This document shows, in pieces, positions 15,300 to 23,836 of a stretch of DNA of 64,000 nucleotides (position 1 is its first letter; each line of letters begins with the position of its first letter). Made by a program: the position numbers and the translations under genes. This stretch comes from Cellulomonas cellasea. Its GTDB lineage: Bacteria > Actinomycetota > Actinomycetes > Actinomycetales > Cellulomonadaceae. The DNA lies in the NCBI RefSeq assembly GCF_030372105.1, contig NZ_JAUDBQ010000012.1:1-64000 (forward strand), read 5' to 3'. Under the pieces are notes generated by a model. The model searched no databases. It saw only the letters and a program-made list of their open reading frames with translations, and was not told where the DNA came from.

Positions 15300-16166
15300 T
15301 CAGTGCGGGGGCAGCCCGGACATCCGCTGCAGCCGCGCGATCCGCTCCGTCATCGGCGGGTGGGTCTGGAAGAGGCGGCCCACACCAGCGCCGCGGAACG
15401 GGTTGGCGATCATCAGGTGGGAGACGTCGACGAGCTCGCGGTCCTGCGGCAGCGGGCGCGCCTGAGTGCCGGCCTCGAGCTTGCGCAGCGCGGAGGCGAG
15501 GGCGAGCGGGTCGCCGGTGAGACGGGCGCCGTCCTCGTCGGCGTCGTACTCGCGCGTGCGGCTGATGGCGAGCTGGATGAGCGTCGCCGCCACCGGCGCC
15601 AGCAGGGCCGTGGCCAGCACCGCGAGCGGGTTCCCGCCGCGCTCACGGTCGCCGCCACCGCCGAAGATCAGCATGACCTGGGCCGCCGACGTGATCACGC
15701 CGGCGACGGCCGCGGCGACGGACGACGTGAGGATGTCGCGGTTGTAGACGTGCATGAGCTCATGGCCCAGCACGCCCCGCAGCTCGCGCTCGTCGAGGAT
15801 GTGCAGGATCCCCTCGGTGCAGCAGACCGCCGCGTTGCGCGGGTTGCGGCCGGTGGCGAACGCGTTGGGCGCGGCGGTCGGTGACACGTACAGCCGGGGC
15901 ATGGGCTGGCGCGCGGCGGTGGAGAGCTCGCGGACGATGCGGTACATCGCCGGCTGCTCGAGCTCGCTGACCGGGCGGGCGTGCATCGCCTTGATCGCGA
16001 TCTTGTCGGAGTTCCAGTAGGAGTACGCCGTCATGACGACCCCGAAGAACGCGAACAGCCAGATGTAGCGCCCGCTGCCCACCAACGCGCCGATGCCGAG
16101 CAGGACCGCCCACAGCACGCCGAACAGAGCCGCCGTCTTCAGGCCGTTGAAATGTTGGTGCCCCAT
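15300..16166 (-). CDS. htpX: Membrane-bound zinc protease HtpX (M48)
   Basis: A 288-aa M48 metalloprotease that degrades damaged membrane proteins. Two N-terminal membrane helices (about 10-48) precede the cytoplasmic active site HELMH at 135-139, and another hydrophobic segment follows (SVAAAVAGVITSAAQVMLIF). The third zinc ligand should be the Glu of REYDADEDGA. SPTAAPNAFATGRNPRNAAV is a family hallmark. The ATG at 16166 is chosen because AGGAGG precedes it by 9 nt. It is divergent from the ABC transporter operon. Confidence 0.95.
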   Translation of the reverse strand: MGHQHFNGLKTAALFGVLWAVLLGIGALVGSGRYIWLFAFFGVVMTAYSYWNSDKIAIKAMHARPVSELEQPAMYRIVRELSTAARQPMPRLYVSPTAAPNAFATGRNPRNAAVCCTEGILHILDERELRGVLGHELMHVYNRDILTSSVAAAVAGVITSAAQVMLIFGGGGDRERGGNPLAVLATALLAPVAATLIQLAISRTREYDADEDGARLTGDPLALASALRKLEAGTQARPLPQDRELVDVSHLMIANPFRGAGVGRLFQTHPPMTERIARLQRMSGLPPH

Positions 16167-16265
16167 CGGGATGAACCTCCTAGTCGTACCTCGGACAACG
16201 CCCAATCGAGCCGTGTGGTTCCCCTACTCTGAGCGCGCCCCACCCCATCTTCGAGGAGCTTCCCT

Positions 16266-17099
16266 GTGCGTACGAGCCGCGTCCTTGCCTTGGCAGCCCT
16301 GAGCGCCCTGGCGCTCGCGGCCTGTGCCCCCGCCGACGAGACCCCCGCGGAGGCGGCCGACGGCGCCCTCGCGACGGTCACCGCCGGGAAGCTCACCATC
16401 GGCACGTCCGACCCCGGCTACGGGCCGTGGATCATCGACAACGACCCGTCGAACGGCGAGGGCTTCGAGTCGGCGGTGGCCTACGCCGTCGCCGCCGAGC
16501 TCGGCTTCGACGCCGCGGACGTCGTGTGGACGCCCGCCAGCTTCGAGCAGATCATCGCCCCGGGCGCCAAGAGCTTCGACTTCGCGATCAACCAGGTCTC
16601 GATCAGCGACGAGCGCCGCGCCAACCTCGACCTGTCGCCGAGCTACTACGACACGGCGCAGGCAGTCGTCGCGCTCGAGGGCAACGCCGCCGCGAAGGCC
16701 ACGACGGTCGCCGAGCTGGCCGGCCTGCGGATCGGCGCGATGGTCGGGACCACCAGCCTCACGGTCGCTGCCGACGCGATCGCGCCCACCACCGACGTCG
16801 CGGTCTTCAACGACAACGACCAGGCCAAGCAGGCGCTCTCCGCGGGGCTCGTCGACGCGATCGTCGTCGACCTGCCCACCGCGCTGTACATCACCGGGGT
16901 CGAGCTCGAGGACGGCGTGCTCGTGGGCCAGCTCCCCGCCGGCGACGACCCCGACCAGTTCGGCCTGGTGCTCGACCAGGGCTCATCGCTGACCAGCGCG
17001 GTGTCGGCGGCCGTCGACGCGCTGCGGGCCGACGGGACCCTCGCCAAGCTCGAGGCCGAGTGGCTCACCGACGCGGCCGGCGCGCCGGTCCTGCGGTAG
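16266..17099 (+). CDS. Amino-acid ABC transporter substrate-binding lipoprotein
   Basis: A 277-aa extracellular solute-binding protein of family 3. The signal ends in the lipobox LAAC (Cys20), so it is a lipoprotein. The mature part begins LTIGTSDPGYGPWII and contains GEGFESAVAYAVAAELGF, FDFAINQVSISDERR and the hinge region VAELAGLRIGAMVGTTS. The set of conserved residues suits a polar amino acid. GTG at 16266 follows GAGGAGC. First gene of a three-gene operon whose next start overlaps its stop by one base. Confidence 0.92.
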   Translation: MRTSRVLALAALSALALAACAPADETPAEAADGALATVTAGKLTIGTSDPGYGPWIIDNDPSNGEGFESAVAYAVAAELGFDAADVVWTPASFEQIIAPGAKSFDFAINQVSISDERRANLDLSPSYYDTAQAVVALEGNAAAKATTVAELAGLRIGAMVGTTSLTVAADAIAPTTDVAVFNDNDQAKQALSAGLVDAIVVDLPTALYITGVELEDGVLVGQLPAGDDPDQFGLVLDQGSSLTSAVSAAVDALRADGTLAKLEAEWLTDAAGAPVLR

Positions 17100-17986
17100 T
17101 GGTCGACGCGCCGCCCACGGCAGGCTGGGCGCCCTCGGCCGTCCAGCGTGAGCGCCTCGCCTACCGGCGGGCCCGTGGGCGGCGCTCCACGCTGGTGGCG
17201 CTCGTCTCGACGCTCGCCTGCGCGGCGGTGGCCTGGCTCGCGCTGACCAGCGCCCCCGGATGGCCGCGGGTGCGCGCGTCGTTCTTCGACCCCGAGGTCG
17301 CGCTCGAGTCGCTGCCCCGGGTGCTGGAGGGCCTGTGGCTCAACGTGCGCGTCATGGCGGTGTGCGCCGTGGTCATCGTCATCGTGGCCCTCGCGCTGGC
17401 GCTGGCCCGGACCCTGCGCGGCCCGGCCTTCCTGCCGCTGCGGATCGCCGCCACGGCGTATGTGGACGTGTTCCGCGGGCTGCCGCTGCTGCTGGTGCTG
17501 CTGCTCGTCGGATTCGGCGTGCCCGGGCTGCGACTGCAGGGCATCCCCGCGTCGGCGGTGGTGCTCGGCGGAGCCGCGCTGGTGCTGACCTACTCGGCGT
17601 ACGTCGCGGAGGTCTTCCGCGCCGGCATCGAGTCGGTGCACCCGTCGCAGGTCGCCGCCGCCCGGGCCCTGGGGCTCACACGCGGCCAGGCGCTGCGGCA
17701 CGTCGTGCTCCCCCAGGCCGTGCGGCGCGTCATCCCGCCGCTGCTCAACGACCTCGTCGCCCTGTCGAAGGACTCCGGGCTCATCTCGATCCTCGGCGCC
17801 GTGGACGCGGTGCGCGCCGCGCAGATCCAGACGGCGACGCACGCCAACTTCACGCCCTACGTCGTCGCCGGAGTGCTGTTCGTGCTGCTGACCATCCCGC
17901 TGACCCGGTTCACCGACGCCCTCGCGCGGCGCAGCGGCTGGCTCGGCGCCCAGGGCGCCCTCGCCGGCGCGGGGCCGCTGCGATGA
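17099..17986 (+). CDS. Amino-acid ABC transporter permease
   Basis: A 295-aa inner-membrane permease of the HisM/GlnP class. A cytoplasmic N-terminal extension of about 35 residues precedes about five membrane helices. The EAA loop that contacts the ATPase is present as EVFRAGIESVHPSQVAAARALGLT-type sequence, with GQALRHVVLPQAVRRVIPPL after it. GTG at 17099 shares its G with the stop of the binding-protein gene (TAGTG), so translation is coupled. A single permease gene implies a homodimer. Confidence 0.92.
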   Translation: MVDAPPTAGWAPSAVQRERLAYRRARGRRSTLVALVSTLACAAVAWLALTSAPGWPRVRASFFDPEVALESLPRVLEGLWLNVRVMAVCAVVIVIVALALALARTLRGPAFLPLRIAATAYVDVFRGLPLLLVLLLVGFGVPGLRLQGIPASAVVLGGAALVLTYSAYVAEVFRAGIESVHPSQVAAARALGLTRGQALRHVVLPQAVRRVIPPLLNDLVALSKDSGLISILGAVDAVRAAQIQTATHANFTPYVVAGVLFVLLTIPLTRFTDALARRSGWLGAQGALAGAGPLR

Positions 17987-18798
17987 CCGGGCTGACGCGC
18001 GCGGCCGAGCCCGTGGCAGCCGGTCCCGCATCGGAGCCCGAGGGTGGCTCCCGCGCGCTGCTGCGGGTGCGCGGCGTGCGGAAGGCCTTCGGCGAGCACG
18101 TCGTGCTCGACGACTTGGACCTCGACGTGCACGCGCACCAGGTGGTGGTGCTCGTGGGCGCCTCGGGCTCCGGCAAGTCGACGCTGCTGCGCTGCGTGAA
18201 CCTGCTCGAGGAGGTCGACGACGGTGTGATCGAGGTCGAGGGCCGCGACGTCACCGACCCCCGGGCGGACGCGGACGCCATCCGGGCCCGGATCGGCACC
18301 GTCTTCCAGGCCTACAACCTCTTCCCGCACCTGCGCGTGCTCGACAACGTGACGCTCGCGCTGCGCCTCGTGCACCGCATGCCACGGCCCGACGCCGACC
18401 AGCGCGCGCTGGCGATGCTCGAGCGGGTCGGCCTCGCCGACAAGGCCCGCGCGTTCCCCGACCAGCTCTCGGGCGGGCAGCAGCAGCGCGTCGCGATCGC
18501 CCGCGCGCTCGTGGCCCAGCCCGCGCTGATGCTGCTCGACGAGGTGACCAGCGCACTCGACCCCGAGCTCGTGGGCGAGGTGCTCGACCTGCTCGGCGAG
18601 CTCAAGGACGAGGGCACCACGATGCTCGTCGCCACCCATGAGATGGCCTTCGCGCGGCACGTGGCCGACGAGGTGGTGTTCCTCCACGAGGGGCGGGTTC
18701 ATGAGCAGGGCCCGCCCGAGCAGGTGCTCGACGACCCGCGCGAGGCGCGCACCCGGGAGTTCCTGCGGAGGTTCCGCGAACGCGACGGGCGGATCTGA
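17983..18798 (+). CDS. Amino-acid ABC transporter ATP-binding protein
   Basis: A 271-aa ATPase powering the transporter encoded by the two genes upstream. It has Walker A GASGSGKST, the Q-loop FQAYNLFPHL, the signature LSGGQQQR, Walker B LMLLDEVTSALDPE and the His switch VATHEM. The 25-residue N-terminal extension is Ala/Glu rich. It overlaps the permease gene by 4 nt (ATGA), and a hairpin terminator 33 bp downstream closes the operon. Confidence 0.95.
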   Translation: MTGLTRAAEPVAAGPASEPEGGSRALLRVRGVRKAFGEHVVLDDLDLDVHAHQVVVLVGASGSGKSTLLRCVNLLEEVDDGVIEVEGRDVTDPRADADAIRARIGTVFQAYNLFPHLRVLDNVTLALRLVHRMPRPDADQRALAMLERVGLADKARAFPDQLSGGQQQRVAIARALVAQPALMLLDEVTSALDPELVGEVLDLLGELKDEGTTMLVATHEMAFARHVADEVVFLHEGRVHEQGPPEQVLDDPREARTREFLRRFRERDGRI

Positions 18799-18831
18799 CA
18801 GCCAGTTCTGAGAACCGGCTCCGACATGCGA

Positions 18832-18863
18832 CAGGGCCGCCGGGGAGATCCCCGGCGGCCCTG
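18832..18863 (+). terminator. Hairpin terminator of the ABC transporter operon
   Basis: A 14-bp perfect stem (CAGGGCCGCCGGGG and complement) with AGAT loop, 33 bp after the ATPase stop codon. Confidence 0.75.
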
Positions 18864-18868
18864 CTCGT

Positions 18869-18901
18869 GAGCCGTCAGCCGTCAGGCGTCAGCCGTCAGG
18901 C
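18869..18901. repeat. Short tandem GCCGTCAG-type repeats
   Basis: Four imperfect copies of a 7-9 nt unit (GCCGTCA, GCCGTCAG, GCGTCA, GCCGTCAG) overlapping the end of the LPxTG remnant. Probably slippage-derived. Confidence 0.5.
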
Positions 18902-19141
18902 GGTGCGGCGGCGGTGCACCAGCACGAGCGCCCCGAGCCCCAGCAGCAGCGCGGCGACGAGCGCGAGCCCCGCGGCGACGGCGCCGGTGACCGGCAGCGA
19001 GCCGACAGTCACCTGGGCGGAGTCACTGGCCAGGACCTCGGACGACGACGGGTCGCCGCCGTCCGTCCAGCCCACCGACGCGGTGTTGACCACCGCGCCC
19101 GACGCGCCGGGGGTCGGGCAATTGGCGCCCGGTTCCTGACG
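18896..19141 (-). pseudogene. Orphan C-terminus of an LPxTG cell-wall-anchored protein
   Basis: The minus-strand frame ending at 18896 encodes a complete sortase sorting signal: SLPVTG, a hydrophobic helix of about 22 residues (AVAAGLALVAALLLGLGALVLV) and the basic tail HRRRTA. About 45 residues before it resemble the end of an extracellular domain (GAVVNTASVGWTDGGDPSSSEVLASDSAQVTVG). No start, signal peptide or ectodomain exists upstream, because the fprA stop codon lies about 20 bp away in another frame. The frame remains open through fprA only as antisense. I read it as the 3' remnant of a surface-protein gene whose front was deleted. Confidence 0.65.
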
Positions 19142-19161
19142 GGATGTCGGAAACCCTGGCG

Positions 19162-20559
19162 TCAGCCCTGCGGGCGCACCGTGCCCAACGCGATCTGGAC
19201 CATCTCCTCGCGCGGGACGACCTTGATCCGCTCGCGCCCATGCGGCTCGCCGAGGGCGCGCTCGAACGCGTCGAGCTGCTCCCAGCCGGACCACTCGATG
19301 GGCTGCACGCCACGCGCGACGAGGAAGTCGACAATCGCCTGCGGGTCGCGCTCCGCCGCGGTGACGAACTCCTCCGAGGGGCTCTCGACGCCGCCCGCGT
19401 CCTCGACGAGGTGCCGGATGGTCTCCGAGGCGTCCGACTTGGTGTGGCCGATGAGGCCGACCGGCCCGCGCTTGATCCACCCAGTGGCGTAGACGCCGGG
19501 GACGGGCTCGCCGTCCACGTCCACGACCCGGCCCTCGCGGTTCGGGATGACCCCGCCGACCTCGTCGAACGGGATGTCCACCAGCGGGGAGCCGAAGTAG
19601 CCCACCGCGCGGTAGACCGCCTGCACCGGCCAGTCGTGCGTCACGCCCGTGCCGGTGACGTTGCCGTCGCCATTGAGCGCGGTGCGCTCGGTGCGCAGGC
19701 CGACGACCTTGCCGTCCTCGCCGAGCACCTCCACCGGCTTGTGCAGGAAGTGCAGGTGGATGCGCCGGCTCGCGGTGAACTCCTCCGGCTCCTTGAGCGT
19801 CCAGTCTGTGAGGGTCTTGACGACCTGCTTGGTCTGGTTCGAGGAGTGGATCGCGGCCATCGAGCCCTCGTCGAACTCGAAGTCCTCCGGGTACACGATG
19901 ACGTCCACGTCCGGCACATGGCCCAGCTCGCGCAGCTCCAGCGGGGAGAACTTCACCTGGGCGGGGCCACGACGCGCGAAGACGTGCACGTCGGTGACCG
20001 GGGACGCCTTGAGGCCCTCGTAGACGTTCTCCGGGATCTCGGTGGGCAGCAGGTCGTCGGCGTGCTTGGCGAGCACGCGCGCCACGTCGAGCGCGACGTT
20101 GCCGGCGCCCAGCACCGCGACCTCGCGGGCCTCCAACGGCCACGTGCGCGGGGCGTCCGGGTGCCCGTCGTACCAGGACACGAAGTCCGCGGCGCCGAAC
20201 GAGCCGTCCAGGTCGATGCCGGGGATCGCCAGCGACGCGTCACGGATCGAGCCGGTGGAGAAGATCACCGCGTCGTAGAACTGGCGCATGTCCTCGAGCT
20301 TGAGGTCCACGCCGTACTCCACGTTCGCGAGCAGCCGGATGTCGCCACGCTCGAGCACCTTGTGCAGGGCCACGATGATCTGCTTGATCCGCGGGTGGTC
20401 GGGGGCCACGCCGTAGCGGACGAGCCCGAACGGCGCGGGCAGCCGCTCGAAGAGGTCGATGCTCACATCGAGCCCGGTCTTCGAGAGGATGTCGGCCGCG
20501 TAGATGCCGGCGGGGCCGGCTCCGACGATGGCCACACGCAGGGGTCGGTTCGTGCTCAC
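19162..20559 (-). CDS. fprA: Ferredoxin/flavodoxin-NADP reductase, FprA/adrenodoxin-reductase type
   Basis: A 465-aa FAD enzyme moving electrons between NADPH and a ferredoxin. The FAD fold VAIVGAGPAGIYAAD begins at about residue 8, the NADP site is AVLGAGNVALDVAR, and GVAPDHPRIK, VHVFARRGPAQVKFSP and the closing ATGWIKRGPVGLIGHTKSDA segment are characteristic of the FprA/adrenodoxin reductase group. The GTG at 20559 is chosen because it opens directly on the FAD fold, with GGAAGG 12 nt upstream, while a longer frame upstream has no protein-like character. It is followed by the LPxTG remnant. Confidence 0.93.
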   Translation of the reverse strand: MSTNRPLRVAIVGAGPAGIYAADILSKTGLDVSIDLFERLPAPFGLVRYGVAPDHPRIKQIIVALHKVLERGDIRLLANVEYGVDLKLEDMRQFYDAVIFSTGSIRDASLAIPGIDLDGSFGAADFVSWYDGHPDAPRTWPLEAREVAVLGAGNVALDVARVLAKHADDLLPTEIPENVYEGLKASPVTDVHVFARRGPAQVKFSPLELRELGHVPDVDVIVYPEDFEFDEGSMAAIHSSNQTKQVVKTLTDWTLKEPEEFTASRRIHLHFLHKPVEVLGEDGKVVGLRTERTALNGDGNVTGTGVTHDWPVQAVYRAVGYFGSPLVDIPFDEVGGVIPNREGRVVDVDGEPVPGVYATGWIKRGPVGLIGHTKSDASETIRHLVEDAGGVESPSEEFVTAAERDPQAIVDFLVARGVQPIEWSGWEQLDAFERALGEPHGRERIKVVPREEMVQIALGTVRPQG

Positions 20560-20792
20560 GGGACGCGGGTGCCTTCCGGTCGAGGAGCCCACGCAGCGGG
20601 GTGCTCGGCGGGGGCGCCCTCGGACGAGTCCGCTGGCACGCCGCGCGGCAGGCTGCCGGGCGCGATGATGCCCGGCCAGTGTACGGCGGCTACCAAGGGC
20701 AGCCTGAGTTGGGGGCCACGATGCGGACAGATCGGACACATCCGCGCGGCGCGGCGGCTGGACGCATCGCACGTCCGCCCACCCCCGGGACG

Positions 20793-20798
20793 TAGGTT
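20793..20798 (+). promoter_or_regulatory. Leaderless -10 element of rarD
   Basis: TAGGTT, then 6 nt, then the GTG start of rarD, with no ribosome binding site. Confidence 0.6.
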
Positions 20799-20804
20799 CA
20801 GCAG

Positions 20805-21893
20805 GTGACCACCGACTCCCCCGCCGCCAAGCCTGCCGCCAGCGGCTCGGACCCCGGCGCCCTCGACCGGGTGGGCCTCGCCACCGGCCTCAGCGCGTAC
20901 GTGCTTTGGGGGATGCTGCCGCTGTACTTCCCGCTGCTGCAGCCCGCCGGGGCCGTGGAGATCATCGGGCACCGCATCATCTGGTCGCTCGGCTTCTGTG
21001 TGCTGCTCCTCGCCGTGACCCGCGGCTGGCGGCCGTTCGCCACCACGCTGCGCTCCCGGCGCACCCTGGGCCTGCTGGTCATCGCAGCCGTCGTGCTCGC
21101 CATCAACTGGCTCGTCTTCGTGTACGGGGTGCTCTCCGACCAGGTCGTCGACGCCGCGCTCGGGTACTTCATCAACCCGCTCGTCACCGTCGCCCTGGCG
21201 GTGCTCGTGCTGCATGAGCGGCTACGCCCCGCGCAGTGGGCGGCCGTCGGGATCGGCGCCGGCGCCGTGGTGGTCATCACCGTCGGATCGGGCCGGCTGC
21301 CGTGGATCGCCCTCGCCCTCGCCGGGTCCTTCGGCCTCTACGGGCTGCTGAAGAACCGGGTGGGCCGCACCGTCAGCGCCGTGTCAGGCCTCGCCGTCGA
21401 GACCCTCGTGCTGGCGCCCGTCGCCCTCGGCTACCTCATGGTGCTCGAAGTCTCCGGGAACGGGACGTTCCTGTCGGAGGGCGGCTGGCATGTCGTCGCC
21501 CTCGTCGCCTCGGGCGTCATCACCGCCGTCCCGCTGCTGCTGTTCGGCTCCGCGGCGCGCCGCCTCCCGCTGAGCATCGTCGGGATGATGCAGTACCTCG
21601 CGCCTGTGATGCAGCTCGCCATCGGTGTCGTGGTGTTCCGCGAGGCGATGCCCCCGGCCCGGTGGTGGGGGTTCAGCCTGGTGTGGCTCGCGCTCATCGT
21701 GCTGAGCGTCGACGGCCTGCGCGCGCGGCGGTCCCACATCCGGCCACGGCCCGCCGTCGCCGACGATGCGGCGATCGCGGAGCCCATCGCCGGGGAGCCC
21801 GCCAGCGCGGAGCCCCTCACCAGCGAGGCGCCAGGCGGCGGGCCGACCGGCCCGTCCGTCACGGCTGCGGAGCGTCCACCACGACCACAGTGA
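20805..21893 (+). CDS. rarD: EamA/DMT-superfamily transporter RarD
   Basis: A 362-aa ten-helix membrane protein of the RarD branch of the drug/metabolite transporter superfamily. Diagnostic segments are GLSAYVLWGMLPLYFPLL, EIIGHRIIWSL, NWLVFVYGV and ALGYFINPLVTVAL in the first half, and SIVGMMQYLAPVMQL near the end. Substrate is not known for the group. The tail of about 50 residues is a Pro/Ala/Glu-rich repeat (IAEPIAGEPASAEPLTSEAPGG). Start GTG at 20805 appears leaderless. Its last 35 bp overlap the PP2C gene on the opposite strand. Confidence 0.93.
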   Translation: MTTDSPAAKPAASGSDPGALDRVGLATGLSAYVLWGMLPLYFPLLQPAGAVEIIGHRIIWSLGFCVLLLAVTRGWRPFATTLRSRRTLGLLVIAAVVLAINWLVFVYGVLSDQVVDAALGYFINPLVTVALAVLVLHERLRPAQWAAVGIGAGAVVVITVGSGRLPWIALALAGSFGLYGLLKNRVGRTVSAVSGLAVETLVLAPVALGYLMVLEVSGNGTFLSEGGWHVVALVASGVITAVPLLLFGSAARRLPLSIVGMMQYLAPVMQLAIGVVVFREAMPPARWWGFSLVWLALIVLSVDGLRARRSHIRPRPAVADDAAIAEPIAGEPASAEPLTSEAPGGGPTGPSVTAAERPPRPQ

Positions 21894-22581
21894 CGTTGTC
21901 CCGCCCTCCGGCGGCCACCGCGGCGGCCACCAGCGCCTCCGCGGCATCCTGGGGGTGCGGCCGTGAGCGCAGCAGGCCCGCGATCATCGCGTCGTCCAGC
22001 TCGCCCGTCAGCCCGTCGGAGCAGACCAGCATCCGGTCCCCCGGCTCCACCGGCAGCAGCAGGTAGTCGGCCGCGAGCGACGAGGCCGCGCTCAACGACC
22101 GGGTCACCACATGCCGGCGGGCGTGGTGCGCGGCCTCGGCCGGCGAGATGTGGCCCGCGTCGACCAGCTCCTGCACCTCCGAGTGGTCCACGCTGAGCTG
22201 CTGCAGCACGTCGCCCTGCAACCGGTACGTGCGCGAGTCGCCAAGGTTCACCATGAGCCAGTGCGGCACACCGTCCCGCGAGGTGAGGACCACCCCGGAG
22301 ATGGTGGTGCCCGGGCTGCGGCCCAGCGTCGGCGGCAGCGCCTGCAGCAGCGACCGCGCCGCCTCGAGCCGGCGCTGCACATCCGGCTCCCGCACGTCCT
22401 GCGCGGTGACCAGCCGGCGCACGGCGCTCACCGCCGCGGCGCTCGCCACCTCGCCGGCCGCATGGCCGCCCATCCCGTCGGCGACCATGAAGACCGGGGG
22501 CTCGGCCACGAAGCTGTCCTCGTTGGACGCCCGACGGGTGCCGATGTCCGTCGCGGCGCCCCACACGGGCTGGGAGCTCAT
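21859..22581 (-). CDS. PP2C-family protein Ser/Thr phosphatase
   Basis: A 240-aa metal-dependent phosphatase that should reverse Ser/Thr kinase signalling. The PP2C motifs are in order: TRRASNEDSF, VADGMGGHAAGE with the metal-binding Asp, LGDSRTYRL, CSDGLTGELDD and GGRDNVTVVVV. It is a bare catalytic domain without the membrane helix of PstP-type enzymes. It overlaps the upstream RDD-FHA gene by 4 nt (ATGA), so the two products are likely made together, and its 3' end overlaps rarD by 35 bp head-on. No Ser/Thr kinase gene is in the window. Confidence 0.93.
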   Translation of the reverse strand: MSSQPVWGAATDIGTRRASNEDSFVAEPPVFMVADGMGGHAAGEVASAAAVSAVRRLVTAQDVREPDVQRRLEAARSLLQALPPTLGRSPGTTISGVVLTSRDGVPHWLMVNLGDSRTYRLQGDVLQQLSVDHSEVQELVDAGHISPAEAAHHARRHVVTRSLSAASSLAADYLLLPVEPGDRMLVCSDGLTGELDDAMIAGLLRSRPHPQDAAEALVAAAVAAGGRDNVTVVVVDAPQP

Positions 22582-23804
22582 CGGGCCTCCACCCGGAAGG
22601 AGCGCTCACCGAAGCGCACCGACCACCCCGGGCCGATGTGCGCGCGGTCGCCCGCCGGGAGGGCGGACAGCGAGCCGTCTGGCGCCATGAGCACCGTCCC
22701 GTTCGTCGAGCCCCGGTCGATGAGCCACAGGCCCGAGGGCTCGGGGCCGAACACCAAGTGCAGCTTGGAGATGGACCGTGACGGGTCGTCGATGGCGACG
22801 GCATGGGCCAACGGCGCGGCGTGCGCGTCCGCGGGCCCCCTGCCCACGGCGCCGTCACCGACCACGTCCACCCGCTCGCCGGTGTCGAAGACGAGCCGCA
22901 CCGCGACGGCCGACGGGGTGGGCACGGGGGCGGGCTCGAAGACGGGGGCGAGTGCGGGGCCGGGCGCGGACGCGGACACGGGCACCGGACTCGGCGCGGA
23001 CGCGGACACAGTCACTGGACCCGGCGCGGACGCGGGGACGGGCGACGGGCTCGGCCGATCCGACGCGGGAGTAGCCGACGCGGGAGCGGCTGGCGCGGGA
23101 GCAGCCGACGCGGGAGCGACCGACGCATGAGCCGGTGCGGGCCGCACGAAGACCGCGGGCGCGGCAGCCGTGCCCCGCCGCGTGACCGGCGCGGACGTCG
23201 AGCGCCGCAGCACCAGCGTCCCCGCGGCCTGGTCGTGCCAGCCACGCTGGGCGGGGCCCCGGTCCCAGGCGCCGGAGCCGGCCACGACGTACGCGCCGAC
23301 ACCGAAGACCAGGCCGCCGAGGCCGACGACCACGTTCCGCAGCAGCACCCGGCCCACGCCCGCGGGGAGGCCGGTGTCCGACGAGACGGTGCGGATGCCC
23401 AGCAGCAGGTTGCCGAGGGTCATCCCCGTCCGCGCCTCCGCGATCCACTGCGTGATCGCCACGACGCCCCCGAGCGCGAGGGCGATGAGCGGCGGGGCCA
23501 GGATGGCGAGGCCCTCCTGCGGCCCGATCACGACTCCGGCGAGGACGAGCCCGCCAAAGGCCACGGACCCGGCGGCGAGTTGGTCGACCAGCAGGGCGAC
23601 GACGCGGGGCCCGATGGCGGCCACCTGGTCCGGCGGCACGGCGACGACTCCGCCCCGGGGCGCCGGCGAGACCTGCGGCGACGGTGCCGTGTCCGAAGGC
23701 GGTGCCGTGTCCGAAGGCGGGGCCGTGTCCGGGGACGGCGCCGCGCCGGGGAGGCCAGCACCGGTCGAGTGGCCAGTGCCTGGCGGGCGGAGCTCTGCGG
23801 TCAT
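22578..23804 (-). CDS. RDD membrane domain-FHA domain fusion protein
   Basis: A 408-aa protein in three parts. After a Pro/Ser/Thr-rich N-terminus of about 50 residues comes an RDD domain (about 60-190) with three hydrophobic helices, including IAEARTGMTLGNLLLGIRTVS and the RGWHDQAAGTLV end. A low-complexity Pro/Ala/Ser/Val linker (about 205-310) follows. The C-terminal FHA domain (about 315-405) has GRGPADAH, SRSISKLHLVF and LIDRGSTNGTVL, the residues that hold phosphothreonine. It probably tethers a phosphoprotein partner to the membrane; coupling to the PP2C gene puts it in Ser/Thr phosphosignalling. The kinase and ligand are unknown. Confidence 0.9.
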   Translation of the reverse strand: MTAELRPPGTGHSTGAGLPGAAPSPDTAPPSDTAPPSDTAPSPQVSPAPRGGVVAVPPDQVAAIGPRVVALLVDQLAAGSVAFGGLVLAGVVIGPQEGLAILAPPLIALALGGVVAITQWIAEARTGMTLGNLLLGIRTVSSDTGLPAGVGRVLLRNVVVGLGGLVFGVGAYVVAGSGAWDRGPAQRGWHDQAAGTLVLRRSTSAPVTRRGTAAAPAVFVRPAPAHASVAPASAAPAPAAPASATPASDRPSPSPVPASAPGPVTVSASAPSPVPVSASAPGPALAPVFEPAPVPTPSAVAVRLVFDTGERVDVVGDGAVGRGPADAHAAPLAHAVAIDDPSRSISKLHLVFGPEPSGLWLIDRGSTNGTVLMAPDGSLSALPAGDRAHIGPGWSVRFGERSFRVEAR

Positions 23805-23836
23805 CGTCAGTCCCGTCCGTCAGCCCGTGGGCATCT

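Noticed and set aside
18896-20143. One long LPxTG surface-protein gene across fprA
   Set aside because: Upstream of about 19141 the frame is only an antiparallel-free shadow of fprA in another frame, Arg-rich and without a signal peptide. Only the last 80 residues look like protein.
19162-20772. An fprA start at 20772 with a 71-residue N-terminal extension
   Set aside because: The extension is Arg/Ala/Pro-rich without domain character, while GTG at 20559 opens directly on the FAD fold.
20560-20804. A riboswitch or small gene in the fprA/rarD gap
   Set aside because: I see only divergent promoter sequence and no conserved stem-loop or credible reading frame.
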